Origin: Sulfitobacter sp. SK012
GTDB taxonomy: Bacteria; Pseudomonadota; Alphaproteobacteria; Rhodobacterales; Rhodobacteraceae
Reading direction: 5' to 3'
NCBI RefSeq assembly: GCF_003352085.1
Contig: NZ_CP025804.1
Location: 2,604,001-2,668,000 of the forward strand
DNA: 64,000 nucleotides
Shown: in pieces, positions 47,238 through 57,067 of the stretch
How the letters are laid out: every line of letters begins with the position of its first letter
Position numbering within the stretch: position 1 is the stretch's first letter
Notes under the pieces: generated by a model
What the model saw: the letters and a program-made list of their open reading frames with translations, nothing else
Database searches by the model: none
What the model was told of the DNA's origin: nothing
Position numbers and translations under genes: made by a program

Positions 47238-48836
47238 ATGCGGAGCGCCACATTCGGCTTGGCGCTGGGTCTCGGATTTGGTCTGGGACACACGCTGCCT
47301 GCCGTCGCGCAAACGGCAATACCTGTGGGGGCAGCACCCTTGTCGGTGATCGATTGGCTTGACGCGCCGACACCGTTGATCCAGCAGATAGGGCCCGAAA
47401 AACAAGCGGCCTTCCCGCCCATGAATGAGCCGCCCGTGACCAACAGTGGCACTGCGCCGCAGGTTACCACGAGCGCGCTGGATGGTGCGAGACCGCGCGA
47501 CGTCGGGTTGGTTCCCTCTTCCGTTACCGGGCTGCCCGCCGATATTTGGTCGGGCAGCGACGCGAGGTCGCTCAAGCGCCAAATCACCCGCCTGCCAGAC
47601 ATGCGGCTGCCGGCGGGGAACGCATTGCTATATACGGTGCTGCTGGCTGAAGCGGGACCGCCCCGAGATGGCAATACAGACCAAGATACCCTAACGCTCG
47701 CGCGGATCGAAAAACTGATGATGTTGGGCGCACTTGATCCGGCACAGTCCCTGATCGAACAAGCCGGCACCACTGTGTCACCTGCGCATTTTGATCTGTG
47801 GATGCGGATCAGTTTGTTAAACGGGACCGAAGATGCGGCCTGCGGGGCCCTATCGCGCGCGCCGTACCTGTCTTCAGACATTGGTGTGCAGATTTTCTGT
47901 GCTGCGCGCGGCGGCGATTGGAACACCGCCTCTCTTACGCTTGGTTCTGCCAAGGCTCTGGGGCTCGGGTCTGCTGAAAAATTGGAACTGCTGGACAGGT
48001 TCCTAAGTCCGGGTTTATTCGAAGATGCAGCGCCGATGCAAAATCCGCGCAAGATTGATCCTCTGACGTTTCGGCTTTTTGAGAGCATCGGAGAGCCGTT
48101 GCCCACCGGACCGCTGCCGCGTGCCTATGCGGTTGCAGATCTTCGCGATATTGCCGGTTGGAAATCCCAACTTGAAGCAGCAGAACGCCTGACCCGCGCA
48201 GGAGCGTTACCCGACAACCGGTTATTGGGCCTCTATTCTGATCGCAAGCCAGCCGCATCGGGGGGCATCTGGGATCGGGTTTCAGCGTTGCAGAAATTCG
48301 AAAAGGCGCTGCAGGCCCGCGATGATGCAGCCGTTCAACGCACATTGCCTGTGGTTTGGCAGGCAATGCAATCCGCCGAGCTTGAAGTGGCCTTTGCTAC
48401 TTTGTTTTCAGGTGCCTTGCAGAACCGCAAGCTTACCGGAGCAGCCGCGGATATCCGCTTTGAGGCAGGGCTTTTATCGCCAGAGTATGAAGCAACTGCT
48501 GCCAAGCCCCCCGCGTTCCCCACAGACCGCACCCGTACCGATATGCTGGTGGCCGTGGCCCAAGGAGATGTGCCAAAGCGGCGGCCGAGCGAAACACTGG
48601 CCGCCGCGGTTTTTGATGCCTTTGCTACCCCCACCCCGGACGAAGCGTTGTTGCGTAATGCCCGCCAAGGTCGCCTTGGAGCAAGCATCCTGCAGGTGCT
48701 GGCGCAACTGAATGAGGGGGCTGGTGGCAACGCAGATACTTTGACCCACGCGCTGTCAAACCTACGCGCACTCGGGCTTGAGGATACAGCGCGCCGCGCC
48801 GCGTTGCAGGTCGTCTTGTTAGAACGCAGCCAATGA
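47238..48836 (+). CDS. Large secreted protein of unknown function
   Basis: 532-residue exported protein. The signal peptide is RSATFGLALGLGFGLGHTLPAVAQ. The mature part is mostly helical by eye, with regular hydrophobic spacing (ARIEKLMMLGALDPAQSLIEQA, LTLGSAKALGLGSAEKLELLDRF) reminiscent of TPR or alpha-solenoid repeats. No catalytic motif is seen. The ATG at 47238 matches the signal peptide; a longer frame is unsupported. It overlaps xerD by four bases. A periplasmic role is likely, but nothing more can be claimed. Confidence 0.8.
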   Translation: MRSATFGLALGLGFGLGHTLPAVAQTAIPVGAAPLSVIDWLDAPTPLIQQIGPEKQAAFPPMNEPPVTNSGTAPQVTTSALDGARPRDVGLVPSSVTGLPADIWSGSDARSLKRQITRLPDMRLPAGNALLYTVLLAEAGPPRDGNTDQDTLTLARIEKLMMLGALDPAQSLIEQAGTTVSPAHFDLWMRISLLNGTEDAACGALSRAPYLSSDIGVQIFCAARGGDWNTASLTLGSAKALGLGSAEKLELLDRFLSPGLFEDAAPMQNPRKIDPLTFRLFESIGEPLPTGPLPRAYAVADLRDIAGWKSQLEAAERLTRAGALPDNRLLGLYSDRKPAASGGIWDRVSALQKFEKALQARDDAAVQRTLPVVWQAMQSAELEVAFATLFSGALQNRKLTGAAADIRFEAGLLSPEYEATAAKPPAFPTDRTRTDMLVAVAQGDVPKRRPSETLAAAVFDAFATPTPDEALLRNARQGRLGASILQVLAQLNEGAGGNADTLTHALSNLRALGLEDTARRAALQVVLLERSQ

Positions 48837-49801
48837 TACCTTCAACGTGGATATCAGCATTCCTTGAGGCGCAGGCAGCTGAGCTTGGGGCCGCGACCAA
48901 TACGTTGCTGGCGTACGGCCGTGATCTAAAGGACTTTGACGTTTGGCTTAGCCGTAGAGGCCGCGATTTTGCCGCGACCACCCGCGCAGATATCGAAGAC
49001 TATCTTGTTCATTGTGACGCCCAAGGTTTTGCCAAATCCACCCGCGCCCGGCGGCTTTCAGCGATCAAACAACTGTTCCGATTTGCTTTTGAGGAAGGGT
49101 TGCGCACAGAAAACCCCGCGATCCAAATCAGTGGGCCCGGACAAGACAAGCGCCTGCCTAAAATCCTGAGTATTGAAGAGGTGGACCGCCTTTTGGAGGC
49201 GGCGCGGAGCTCTGGCCGAAACGCGCATGACCGCATTCGTAACGTCTGCCTGATGGAATTGCTGTATGCGACGGGCATGCGGGTCAGCGAATTGGTCGGC
49301 TTGCCCGTGGCATCCGCGCGCGGTGATCCTCGGTTGCTGTTGATCCTTGGCAAGGGTGGCAAGGAACGCATGGTACCGCTGTCGCCCCCGGCGCGCGACG
49401 CGTTGGCCGCGTGGTTGACCATCCGAGAAGAAGCAGAGACCAAGAAAACACCCCGCAAAGAACTTCATTCACGCTATTTGTTCCCGTCGCGCGGCGTCTC
49501 TGGTTATCTGACCCGGCACCGGTTCTATCTGCTGATCAAGGAGTTCGCTGTGTCTGGCGGCGTTGATCCCTCAAAGGTGACACCACATACATTGCGACAC
49601 GCGTTTGCCACGCATCTGCTTGCGGGAGGGGCTGATTTGCGGGCGATCCAGACCATGCTGGGCCACGCTGATGTCGCCACAACCGAAATCTATACCCATG
49701 TCCTAGAGGCGCGCCTGTCCGAGCTGGTGCTCGAGCATCACCCTCTGGCAAATGACGCTCCGCGCAAGGCCTCGGGCAAGATATCCTCGGACGGCCAGTA
49801 A
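48833..49801 (+). CDS. xerD: Site-specific tyrosine recombinase XerD
   Basis: 322-residue tyrosine recombinase that resolves chromosome dimers at dif with XerC. The N-terminal SAM-like domain covers residues 5-90. The catalytic set is complete: Arg in ATGMRVSELVG, Lys in GKGGKERMVPL, HxxR in TPHTLRHAFATHLL, His in LGHADVATT and Tyr in IYTHV. Length and sequence favour chromosomal XerD over a phage integrase. Its 3' end overlaps the opposite-strand phosphoesterase-like gene by 64 bases. Confidence 0.95.
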   Translation: MIPSTWISAFLEAQAAELGAATNTLLAYGRDLKDFDVWLSRRGRDFAATTRADIEDYLVHCDAQGFAKSTRARRLSAIKQLFRFAFEEGLRTENPAIQISGPGQDKRLPKILSIEEVDRLLEAARSSGRNAHDRIRNVCLMELLYATGMRVSELVGLPVASARGDPRLLLILGKGGKERMVPLSPPARDALAAWLTIREEAETKKTPRKELHSRYLFPSRGVSGYLTRHRFYLLIKEFAVSGGVDPSKVTPHTLRHAFATHLLAGGADLRAIQTMLGHADVATTEIYTHVLEARLSELVLEHHPLANDAPRKASGKISSDGQ

Positions 49802-50553
49802 CCGCTGAGCAATCCGTCAGCGTAACCCCTTGAGAGTCCTGCCTCGATCATTTCTTGGGACGCCTTTGCAGCATCATAGCTAAGCCGGTGAAAACTGACC
49901 TCACCACCCTCCAGCAAGGCGGCGCGGGTTTGTTGATGCCCATCATGAGGCGGCATGCCAATGACCCCCGCGTTAATCCACGGGCCTCTGGCCGCCTCGT
50001 GGATAAACGGAATGCCGCAATGACCGGCAATCACCCCGTCAACAGGACCCACTTGCGCCTCAAGCACGCGCCATTCGTGATCAAATAGGTCGCGCTCTGA
50101 GTTGGACCAAATGAACCGCGCTACATCTGTCACGCCGCCGTGGATTACGCCGTATCGCCGTCCTTGATGCGCAAAGGTGACGACATCGGGCAACGCGCCC
50201 ATCCACGCCTTGCTCTCAAGGTTGAGCCGCGCGCGCGCAAAGGCGTACCATTCGACGCTCAGCCGGTCACAAGTGCTGCCCGCATCAAACCCACATCCAC
50301 AATCATCAGCATCTGCCGCCAGCTGTTTTTCACAATTGCCCGCAACCACCGTACAGCCTGAGGTCCGGATGGCCGCAACGGTGGCTACAGGATCGGCGCA
50401 ATACGCGACCACATCACCGGTGCAAATCATGTGATCAGTGGCGATTTCTTGTGCCGCAGCGAGGTCAAAAAGCGCGCGCGTTGCCTGCACATTGGAATAC
50501 GGACCGCCAAACAGCAGGACCGGACCGTTGCGGGCCCCCAAATCAACATGCCT
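49738..50553 (-). CDS. Metallophosphoesterase-like protein with altered metal motifs
   Basis: 271-residue protein with the overall layout of a calcineurin-type phosphoesterase: N-terminal LLFGGPYSNVQATRAL, then CTGDVVAYCADP, VVAGNCEKQL, VIHGGV and AGHCGIPF. The canonical D-x-H of the first motif is replaced (GGPYSN), GNH is GNC, and GHTH is GHCG. A Cys-rich segment DDCGCGFDAGSTC follows the third motif. It may be a specialised enzyme with other ligands or a non-catalytic relative. The ATG at 50553 is used. It is convergent with xerD. Confidence 0.8.
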   Translation of the reverse strand, partial: RHVDLGARNGPVLLFGGPYSNVQATRALFDLAAAQEIATDHMICTGDVVAYCADPVATVAAIRTSGCTVVAGNCEKQLAADADDCGCGFDAGSTCDRLSVEWYAFARARLNLESKAWMGALPDVVTFAHQGRRYGVIHGGVTDVARFIWSNSERDLFDHEWRVLEAQVGPVDGVIAGHCGIPFIHEAARGPWINAGVIGMPPHDGHQQTRAALLEGGEVSFHRLSYDAAKASQEMIEAGLSRGYADGLLSGYWPSEDILPEALRGASFARG

Positions 50554-50626
50554 CATGCGAGCACTCCCTTGAAGAACTTCGGCACAACACTCATAACAAT
50601 GAGGTACTTCACACAAGGTTTCTCAC

Positions 50627-51934
50627 ATGGACATGTCCCAAGCAACCGTCGACTCGGCGTTTTGGATCAGCGCAGGAATCATCCTGTTTTTGCTGGTTCT
50701 TTCGGGATTCTTTTCAGGCTCCGAAACGGCCCTGACGGCAGCATCACGCGGAAAATTGCGCACGCAGGCTGACAAGGGTTCGCGCGGGGCTCAACGTGCG
50801 CTTGCCATTACCGAAGACAACGAGCGCCTGATCGGGTCGGTCTTGTTGGGCAACAACCTTGTGAATATCCTCGCAGCTGCATTGGCTACATCGCTTTTCA
50901 CACGGCTTTTTGGGGAATCGGGCGTGGCCATTGCCACATTGGTGATGACCCTTTTGGTACTAATCTTTGCTGAGGTGCTGCCAAAAACCTATGCCATCAC
51001 CAATGCTGAGCGCGCCGCGGCCTTGGTGTCGCGCCCGATCATGCTCGTGGTGCTGGTGTGTTCGCCCTTGGTCAGCGCCGTGCGTTTTCTGGTGCGCGGC
51101 ATTCTTTCCCTGTTCGGTGTAAAAATTGACCCCGACAGTAACATTCTGGCGGTCCGTGAAGAAATCGCGGGCGCTTTGAATTTGGGCCACTCCGAGGGAG
51201 TTGTCGAAAAAGAAGACCGCGACCGGATCTTGGGCGCGCTGGACCTGCGCGAACGTGCTGTCGAAGAAATCATGCTCCACCGCTCAGGGATCGAGATGAT
51301 TGATGCGGCGTCTGATCCAACTGAAATGTTGGAACAGTGTTTGCAATCCAATCACACCCGCCTGCCCGTCTTTCGCGGCGATCCTGAAAACATCATTGGT
51401 GTTATCCACGCCAAAGATTTGCTGCGCGCGATGTATTTGCAAATTGGCCCCACGGGCCGGACGCCCGGCTCACTCAAGGATTTCAACATCGCGGATGTGG
51501 CGATGAAGCCGTATTTTGTGCCCGAAACTTCGACCCTAGATGAGCAGATGCGCCAATTCTTGCGCCGCCGCACGCATTTTGCGTTGGTGGTTGATGAATA
51601 TGGCTCGCTTCAGGGATTGATCACGCTCGAAGATATTCTCGAAGAGATTGTCGGTGAGATTACGGATGAATTCGATCCTGACGCCGATCACCCGGTGAAA
51701 AAGGCAGAGGACGGGCAATATATCGTCGACGGTGCCATGACGATCCGCGATTTGAACCGCGCGACGGACTGGACGCTTCCCGATGAAGAAGCAAACACCG
51801 TCGCAGGGCTGGTGATCCATGAAGCCCAGATGATCCCCACGGCCGGTCAGGTTTTTCTCTTTCACGGGTTTCGCTTCGAGGTCACAAACCGCAACGGCAA
51901 CCGGATCACACAGCTGAAAATCCGCGAGCTTTAG
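50627..51934 (+). CDS. HlyC/CorC (CNNM) family membrane protein
   Basis: 435-residue protein: an N-terminal DUF21/CNNM membrane domain (residues 1-190; [21 protein letters not shown] and [19 protein letters not shown]), two CBS domains (about 205-330; [19 protein letters not shown] and [27 protein letters not shown]-type), and a C-terminal CorC/HlyC domain ([14 protein letters not shown]). Family members transport or sense magnesium or cobalt. The gene is alone on its strand and ends at a hairpin shared with the convergent dehydrogenase gene. Confidence 0.92.
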   Translation: [435 protein letters not shown]

Positions 51935-51955
51935 GCGGCTCCAACCTTTTAGGTA

Positions 51956-51981
51956 AACGCCCCCTTGGCTCAGGGGGCGTT
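51956..51981. terminator. Hairpin between two convergent genes
   Basis: AACGCCCCCT pairs perfectly over 10 bp with AGGGGGCGTT around the loop TGGCTC. It lies 22 bases after the CorC-like gene and four bases before the dehydrogenase stop codon. T-runs are short on both sides, so termination in both directions is plausible but not certain. Confidence 0.7.
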
Positions 51982-51985
51982 AGGA

Positions 51986-54409
51986 TCAAACGCGCAAACG
52001 CAGTCCTTTGGGATCAAACGGCGGTTCAGCCAAGACAGTCGCCTTGTGCTCAACACCCAGCACCATCACATCGACACTGTCACCCGGTGAGACGTCCTTC
52101 ACGAACCCAAGCGCCAGTGATTGCCCCACGCTATAGCCGTAAGCACCCGAGGTGACGCGACCGATACCGACCCCGTCTTTGAAGATAGGCTCGCCCCCAG
52201 TGGCGTCCGCACCCGAAGCATCGGTGTCGCCGGCATCCAAGCTCAGAACGACCATCTGCTCGCGCGCAGTCTGCGTTAGGGTTTGCGCCACGGCATCTTT
52301 GTTGAGGAAATCCTTGTCCATCTTGCACAACCGCGCAAGGCCAACCTCTTGGGGCCAGTATTCCGGTGAGTACTCCCGGCCCCAACTGCCATAGCCTTTT
52401 TCAATGCGCAGTGACATCAATGCACGGCTGCCCACGGGGCCTGCTCCAACGTCTGAACCTGCCTGCAGCAACGCCTCCATCAATCGAACCTGATCGGCCT
52501 CAGCGCAATGCAGTTCCCACCCTAGGTCGCCCGTGAATGACACCCGCAAGGCCAATACCTTGACCCCGGCCAGCTCAATCCACGCGGAACGCATGAACGG
52601 AAAATCGACCGTCGCCAACGACGTATTTGTGAGCCGCTGCAGCATATCGCGCGATTTTGGACCAGCCACGTTAAAACCGCACATGGCATCCGTTTTGCTT
52701 TCAAACGTGGTGCCCATCGGCAACGGCACTTCCTTAAAGAACCGCTGGTGATAACGCTCCGCCATGCCAGACCCGATGATCCAGAATTCATCTTCACCCA
52801 ACCGCGTCACGGTGAAATCCCCGGCAATCCCGCCCCGCTTCCCGATCAGCGGGGTCAAACAGGACCGCCCGACAGATTTGGGCATTGTATTGGCAAAAAC
52901 AGCGTTCAGCCATTCTTCAGCGCCTGAGCCTTTGCAGAGGTATTTGGCGAAGTTCGAGATGTCGATGATGCCCGCATGCTCACGCAGCATCCGGCATTCG
53001 CGCCCCACAACCTCCCACCAATCCTGACGTGTGAACCCGTGCGTCTGGTCTTGCGCCCCGATCTCGTCTCCGAAATAAAGCGGGTGTTCCCAGCCGTAGT
53101 TCAGCCCAAAAACCGCCCCCATCCCGCGTTGTATGTCGTAAGCCGGCCGTGTGCGAACGGCGCGCCCTGCTTCACGTTCCTCGTTTGGAAAGTGGATCTT
53201 GAAACGGTTGGCATATTGATCACGCACGCGGGCCTTAGTGAATGCCTTGTCGGCCCACGAACCGAACCGTGCCATGTCCCATGCAAACATGTCGTATCGG
53301 GTCTCTCCGGTGACAATCCAATCGGCCGCCAACAAGCCCATGCCGCCAGACTGGCTGAACCCCGGGATGATGCCGTTGCAGCAAAAATAATTCGACAGCT
53401 CAGGCGCGGGGCCGAACAGCACATTGCTGTCTGGTGACCAAATCATCGGGCCGTTGATGACCCGTTTGATGCCCGCCTCACCCACCGCTGGGACACGGTC
53501 GATGGCGCGCATCATGTTATCTTCGATCCGCTCAAGATCATCGGCAAAGAGCTCATGGCCAAAGCCTTGCGGCGTGCCCTCTTCGGCCCAAAACCGCATG
53601 TCCTTTTCATAGGCCCCTACCAACAAACCCTGCCCTTCTTGGCGCAGATAATATTCGCCATCACGGTCAGCAACAGACGGTAAACGGCGGTCCAACCCAG
53701 CAATCTCGGCAATGGTTTCAGTCACGAAGTACTGATGCTCTGTCGGTTGCAACGGCAGCGTCAGTCCGGCCAATGCGGCGACCTCGCGCCCCCAAAGGCC
53801 TGCAGCATTCACCACCCATTCAGTCGCAATGTCACCCTTGGCTGTGCGGACAATCCATGTGCCATCGGGTTGCTGTTCGGTCCCTGTAACGGGACAAAAC
53901 CGGATGATCTCAGCGCCGTTCTGGCGCGCACCCGCGGCATAGGCATTGGTCACGCCGGAAGGGTCCACATTGCCGCCCGAGGGTTCATACATGATGCAGC
54001 GAATGCCGTCATAATCGACCAGCGGGTGCAGCGCCTCAGCTTCGGACCGGCTGACCTCGTGAAATTTTAACCCGTAGTATTTTGCCTTAGCCGCTTGCAG
54101 GCGCAACTGGTGTTCGCGCGCCTCTGTTTGCGCCAGATAGAGCGATCCGGGCTGGAACACGCCGCAGCTTTGCCCGGTCTCTTCTTCGAGCGCATTATAG
54201 AGATCCATGGTGTAATTTTGGATACGGGTGATATTGTTGTTATCGTGCAGCCCGTGGATGTTGGCCGCCGCGTGCCAGGTAGAACCGGATGTCAGTTCAT
54301 CCCGCTCCAGCAAGACAACATCGGTCCAGCCCATCTTGGTCAGGTGATAAAGGATGGAGCAGCCAATCACGCCGCCCCCGATGATAACTGCCTGAGCATG
54401 GGTTCGCAT
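51986..54409 (-). CDS. FAD-dependent dehydrogenase fused to GcvT domain (dimethylglycine/sarcosine dehydrogenase-like)
   Basis: 807-residue two-domain enzyme. Residues of about 1-390 form a DAO-type FAD domain (AVIIGGGVIGCSILYHLTKMG). The covalent FAD His is probably in SGSTWHAAANIHG. Residues of about 430-800 form the folate-binding GcvT domain (GIIDISNFAKYLCKGSGAEEWL). Family members oxidise N-methyl groups (dimethylglycine, sarcosine and relatives) and pass the C1 unit to tetrahydrofolate. The ATG at 54409 is used; a longer frame is unsupported. It is divergent from a paralog. The exact methylamine substrate is unknown. Confidence 0.9.
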   Translation of the reverse strand: MRTHAQAVIIGGGVIGCSILYHLTKMGWTDVVLLERDELTSGSTWHAAANIHGLHDNNNITRIQNYTMDLYNALEEETGQSCGVFQPGSLYLAQTEAREHQLRLQAAKAKYYGLKFHEVSRSEAEALHPLVDYDGIRCIMYEPSGGNVDPSGVTNAYAAGARQNGAEIIRFCPVTGTEQQPDGTWIVRTAKGDIATEWVVNAAGLWGREVAALAGLTLPLQPTEHQYFVTETIAEIAGLDRRLPSVADRDGEYYLRQEGQGLLVGAYEKDMRFWAEEGTPQGFGHELFADDLERIEDNMMRAIDRVPAVGEAGIKRVINGPMIWSPDSNVLFGPAPELSNYFCCNGIIPGFSQSGGMGLLAADWIVTGETRYDMFAWDMARFGSWADKAFTKARVRDQYANRFKIHFPNEEREAGRAVRTRPAYDIQRGMGAVFGLNYGWEHPLYFGDEIGAQDQTHGFTRQDWWEVVGRECRMLREHAGIIDISNFAKYLCKGSGAEEWLNAVFANTMPKSVGRSCLTPLIGKRGGIAGDFTVTRLGEDEFWIIGSGMAERYHQRFFKEVPLPMGTTFESKTDAMCGFNVAGPKSRDMLQRLTNTSLATVDFPFMRSAWIELAGVKVLALRVSFTGDLGWELHCAEADQVRLMEALLQAGSDVGAGPVGSRALMSLRIEKGYGSWGREYSPEYWPQEVGLARLCKMDKDFLNKDAVAQTLTQTAREQMVVLSLDAGDTDASGADATGGEPIFKDGVGIGRVTSGAYGYSVGQSLALGFVKDVSPGDSVDVMVLGVEHKATVLAEPPFDPKGLRLRV

Positions 54410-54649
54410 GAATGTCCGTCCCGAGATGTGTTTCCTCGCCCCACCCTGCCCCCAGCACGGACCATGTGATAGCCCGTTCCCGACATTCCTCGTCGCGCAG
54501 GAACAACGCCGCACACATAAACCGGCCGCGCAGCAACAGCGTCATCTAGCCAGTCGAATGTGGCATCTGCGACGAATTGGGTCGCGAATGCTCTTGCCTC
54601 GCGTCCACCATCCCCGCAACTTGCACTAGACAAGAGCTGGAGAACCAAC

Positions 54650-57067
54650 ATGCAAACAACAACCCGCGTGGCCGTCATTGGTGGGGGCGTCGTCGGTGCC
54701 TCGGTCCTGTATCATCTGACAAAACTTGGCTGGTCCGATGTGATGTTGCTGGAACGCTCCGAGCTGACATCAGGGTCGACTTGGCACGCAGCGGGTGGTT
54801 TTCACACGCTCAACGGCGATACCAATATGGCCGCACTGCAGGGGTATACCATCCGGCTTTATAAGGAGCTTGAGGAAATCACCGGCATGTCGTGTGGTTT
54901 GCACCACGTGGGCGGTGTCACATTGGCGGATAATCAAGACCGCTTTGACATGCTGCTGGCAGAGCGGGCCAAGCACCGTTTTATGGGGCTGGAGACCGAA
55001 ATCGTCACGCCCGAAGAGATCAAAAAGATCGCGCCGGTCACCAACATTGATGGCATCATCGGTGGATTATACGACCCGCTTGATGGGCATTTGGACCCTT
55101 CTGGAACCACGCACGCCTATGCCAAAGCCGCGCGTATGGGCGGCGCGACAATCGAAACCCACTGCATGGTGCGCGAGACGACCCAACGCGCGGACGGCAC
55201 GTGGAACGTGGTCACCGACAAGGGCACCATCCACGCAGAGCATATCGTGAATGCAGGTGGTCTGTGGGCGCGCGAAGTCGGCGCGATGGCCGGCATTTAT
55301 TTCCCGCTGCACCCGATGGAGCATCAATATCTGGTCACCGAAGACGTGCCGTTGATCGTTGAAATGATGCAGGACGGCCATGAGCACCCCCATGTGATGG
55401 ACCCCGCCGGTGAAAGCTATCTGCGCCAAGAAGGTCGCGGATTGTGCATTGGGTTTTATGAGCAAACATGCCGTCCCTGGGCCGTAGATGGCACCCCGTG
55501 GAGCTTTGGTCAGGACCTGCTTGCAGATGATTTTGACAAGATAGAAGACAGCATTAACTTTGCTTACAAGCGTTTCCCAGACCTCGAAACTGCTGGCGTC
55601 AAAAACGTGATCCACGGCCCCTTCACCTTTGCACCCGATGGCAATCCACTGGTTGGCCCGGTGCCGGGGGTGCGCAATTACTGGTCTGCGTGTGGTGTCA
55701 TGGCAGGATTTTCGCAAGGCGGCGGCGTCGGATTGACGCTGGCGCAATGGATGATCGAGGGCGAGCCTGAGCGCGATGTGTTTGCCATGGATGTTGCGCG
55801 TTTTGGTCCATGGATCACGCCCGGGTATACGCTCCCAAAGGTGACCGAGAATTACCAAAAGCGCTTTTCAGTGTCTTATCCCAACGAAGAACTACCCGCC
55901 GCGCGACCCAACCGTACAACATCGATGTATGATATCTTCAGCTCCATGGGGGCTGTTTGGGGCCAGCAATTCGGGCTTGAGGTCGCTAATTACTTTGCTA
56001 CGGGCGATGAGCCGAGTTTTGAAACACCATCCTTTCGCCGCTCAGACGCGTTTGATGCAACGGCCCGCGAGGTCCGCGCAGTGCGCGAGGCCGTTGGCAT
56101 CAACGAAGTACAGAACTTTGGCAAATACCTCGTGACCGGGATCGGTGCGCGTGCGTGGCTTGATCGGATCATGGCGGGCCGTGTCCCACAATTGGGGCGC
56201 CTGAGCCTGACGCCAATGTTGTCGCCCAAGGGCAAGTTGATCGGGGATTTCACGATCTCCTGTTTGGCGCCGGACCGCTTTCAGCTGACGGCATCTTATG
56301 GCGCGCAAGCCTATCATTACCGTTGGTTTTTGCAGAACCTTGATGAGGGTGTCGCGGTTGAAAACATCTCTGACAGCCGGACCGGATTTCAGATCGCCGG
56401 GCCGAATGCGCGCAAGGTCCTTGCAGCCTGCACCCGCACCGATATCGCAGAAATGAAGTTCCTCGATGTCTGGCCGATGACCATTGGTATGTCTGAGTGT
56501 CTGGTGCAGCGCGTCAGCTACACTGGCGATCTGGGGTTCGAGATTTACTGTGATCCGATGGCCCAGCGACAACTGTGGAACACGCTTTGGACCGCCGGGC
56601 AGGAATTTGGGATGGTGCCTTTTGGCATGCGCGCGATGATGTCCTTGCGCCTCGATAAGTTCTTTGGCGGCTGGTTGCTGGAATTCGGGCCGGATTATAC
56701 GGCGGCCCAAACCGGGCTGGACCGTTTTATCAGCTTTAAGAAAAACACCAATTTCATTGGGCGTGCCGCTGCAGAGGCAGAGCGCACAACGCCGCCCGCC
56801 CGCACCCTTGTGGCGTTTGACGTCGCCGCGACGGATGCGGATGTCCAAGGCTATGAGCCGATATGGCTGAAGGGTGACGTTATCGGATTTTGTACTTCAG
56901 GGGGGTATTCGCACCATGCGGCCAAGTCCATCGCGCAAGGGTTTGTACCGCGTGATGTTGCGCAAGATGGATTGGAAGTAGAGATTGAAATTCTAGGTCA
57001 GATGCGCCTTGCAACCTTGATCACCACGCCGCTGTTTGACGCGGATGGCGCTCGGATGCGCGGATGA
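54650..57067 (+). CDS. FAD-dependent dehydrogenase fused to GcvT domain, paralog
   Basis: 805-residue paralog of the divergent gene, with the same layout: FAD site VAVIGGGVVGASVLYHLTKLG, covalent-His motif SGSTWHAAGGFHTL, and a C-terminal GcvT domain (GINEVQNFGKYLVTGIGARAWL; VSYTGDLGFEIYCDPM). By eye the two proteins match along their whole length but differ in many substrate-pocket positions, so different methylated amines are likely. The ATG at 54650 follows GGAGAACC. It overlaps the MocA-like gene downstream by four bases. Confidence 0.9.
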   Translation: MQTTTRVAVIGGGVVGASVLYHLTKLGWSDVMLLERSELTSGSTWHAAGGFHTLNGDTNMAALQGYTIRLYKELEEITGMSCGLHHVGGVTLADNQDRFDMLLAERAKHRFMGLETEIVTPEEIKKIAPVTNIDGIIGGLYDPLDGHLDPSGTTHAYAKAARMGGATIETHCMVRETTQRADGTWNVVTDKGTIHAEHIVNAGGLWAREVGAMAGIYFPLHPMEHQYLVTEDVPLIVEMMQDGHEHPHVMDPAGESYLRQEGRGLCIGFYEQTCRPWAVDGTPWSFGQDLLADDFDKIEDSINFAYKRFPDLETAGVKNVIHGPFTFAPDGNPLVGPVPGVRNYWSACGVMAGFSQGGGVGLTLAQWMIEGEPERDVFAMDVARFGPWITPGYTLPKVTENYQKRFSVSYPNEELPAARPNRTTSMYDIFSSMGAVWGQQFGLEVANYFATGDEPSFETPSFRRSDAFDATAREVRAVREAVGINEVQNFGKYLVTGIGARAWLDRIMAGRVPQLGRLSLTPMLSPKGKLIGDFTISCLAPDRFQLTASYGAQAYHYRWFLQNLDEGVAVENISDSRTGFQIAGPNARKVLAACTRTDIAEMKFLDVWPMTIGMSECLVQRVSYTGDLGFEIYCDPMAQRQLWNTLWTAGQEFGMVPFGMRAMMSLRLDKFFGGWLLEFGPDYTAAQTGLDRFISFKKNTNFIGRAAAEAERTTPPARTLVAFDVAATDADVQGYEPIWLKGDVIGFCTSGGYSHHAAKSIAQGFVPRDVAQDGLEVEIEILGQMRLATLITTPLFDADGARMRG

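Noticed and set aside
54410..54649. Possible glycine riboswitch between the two dehydrogenase genes
   Set aside because: No GGAGAG-type core or tandem aptamer could be found; the interval is simply a divergent promoter region.
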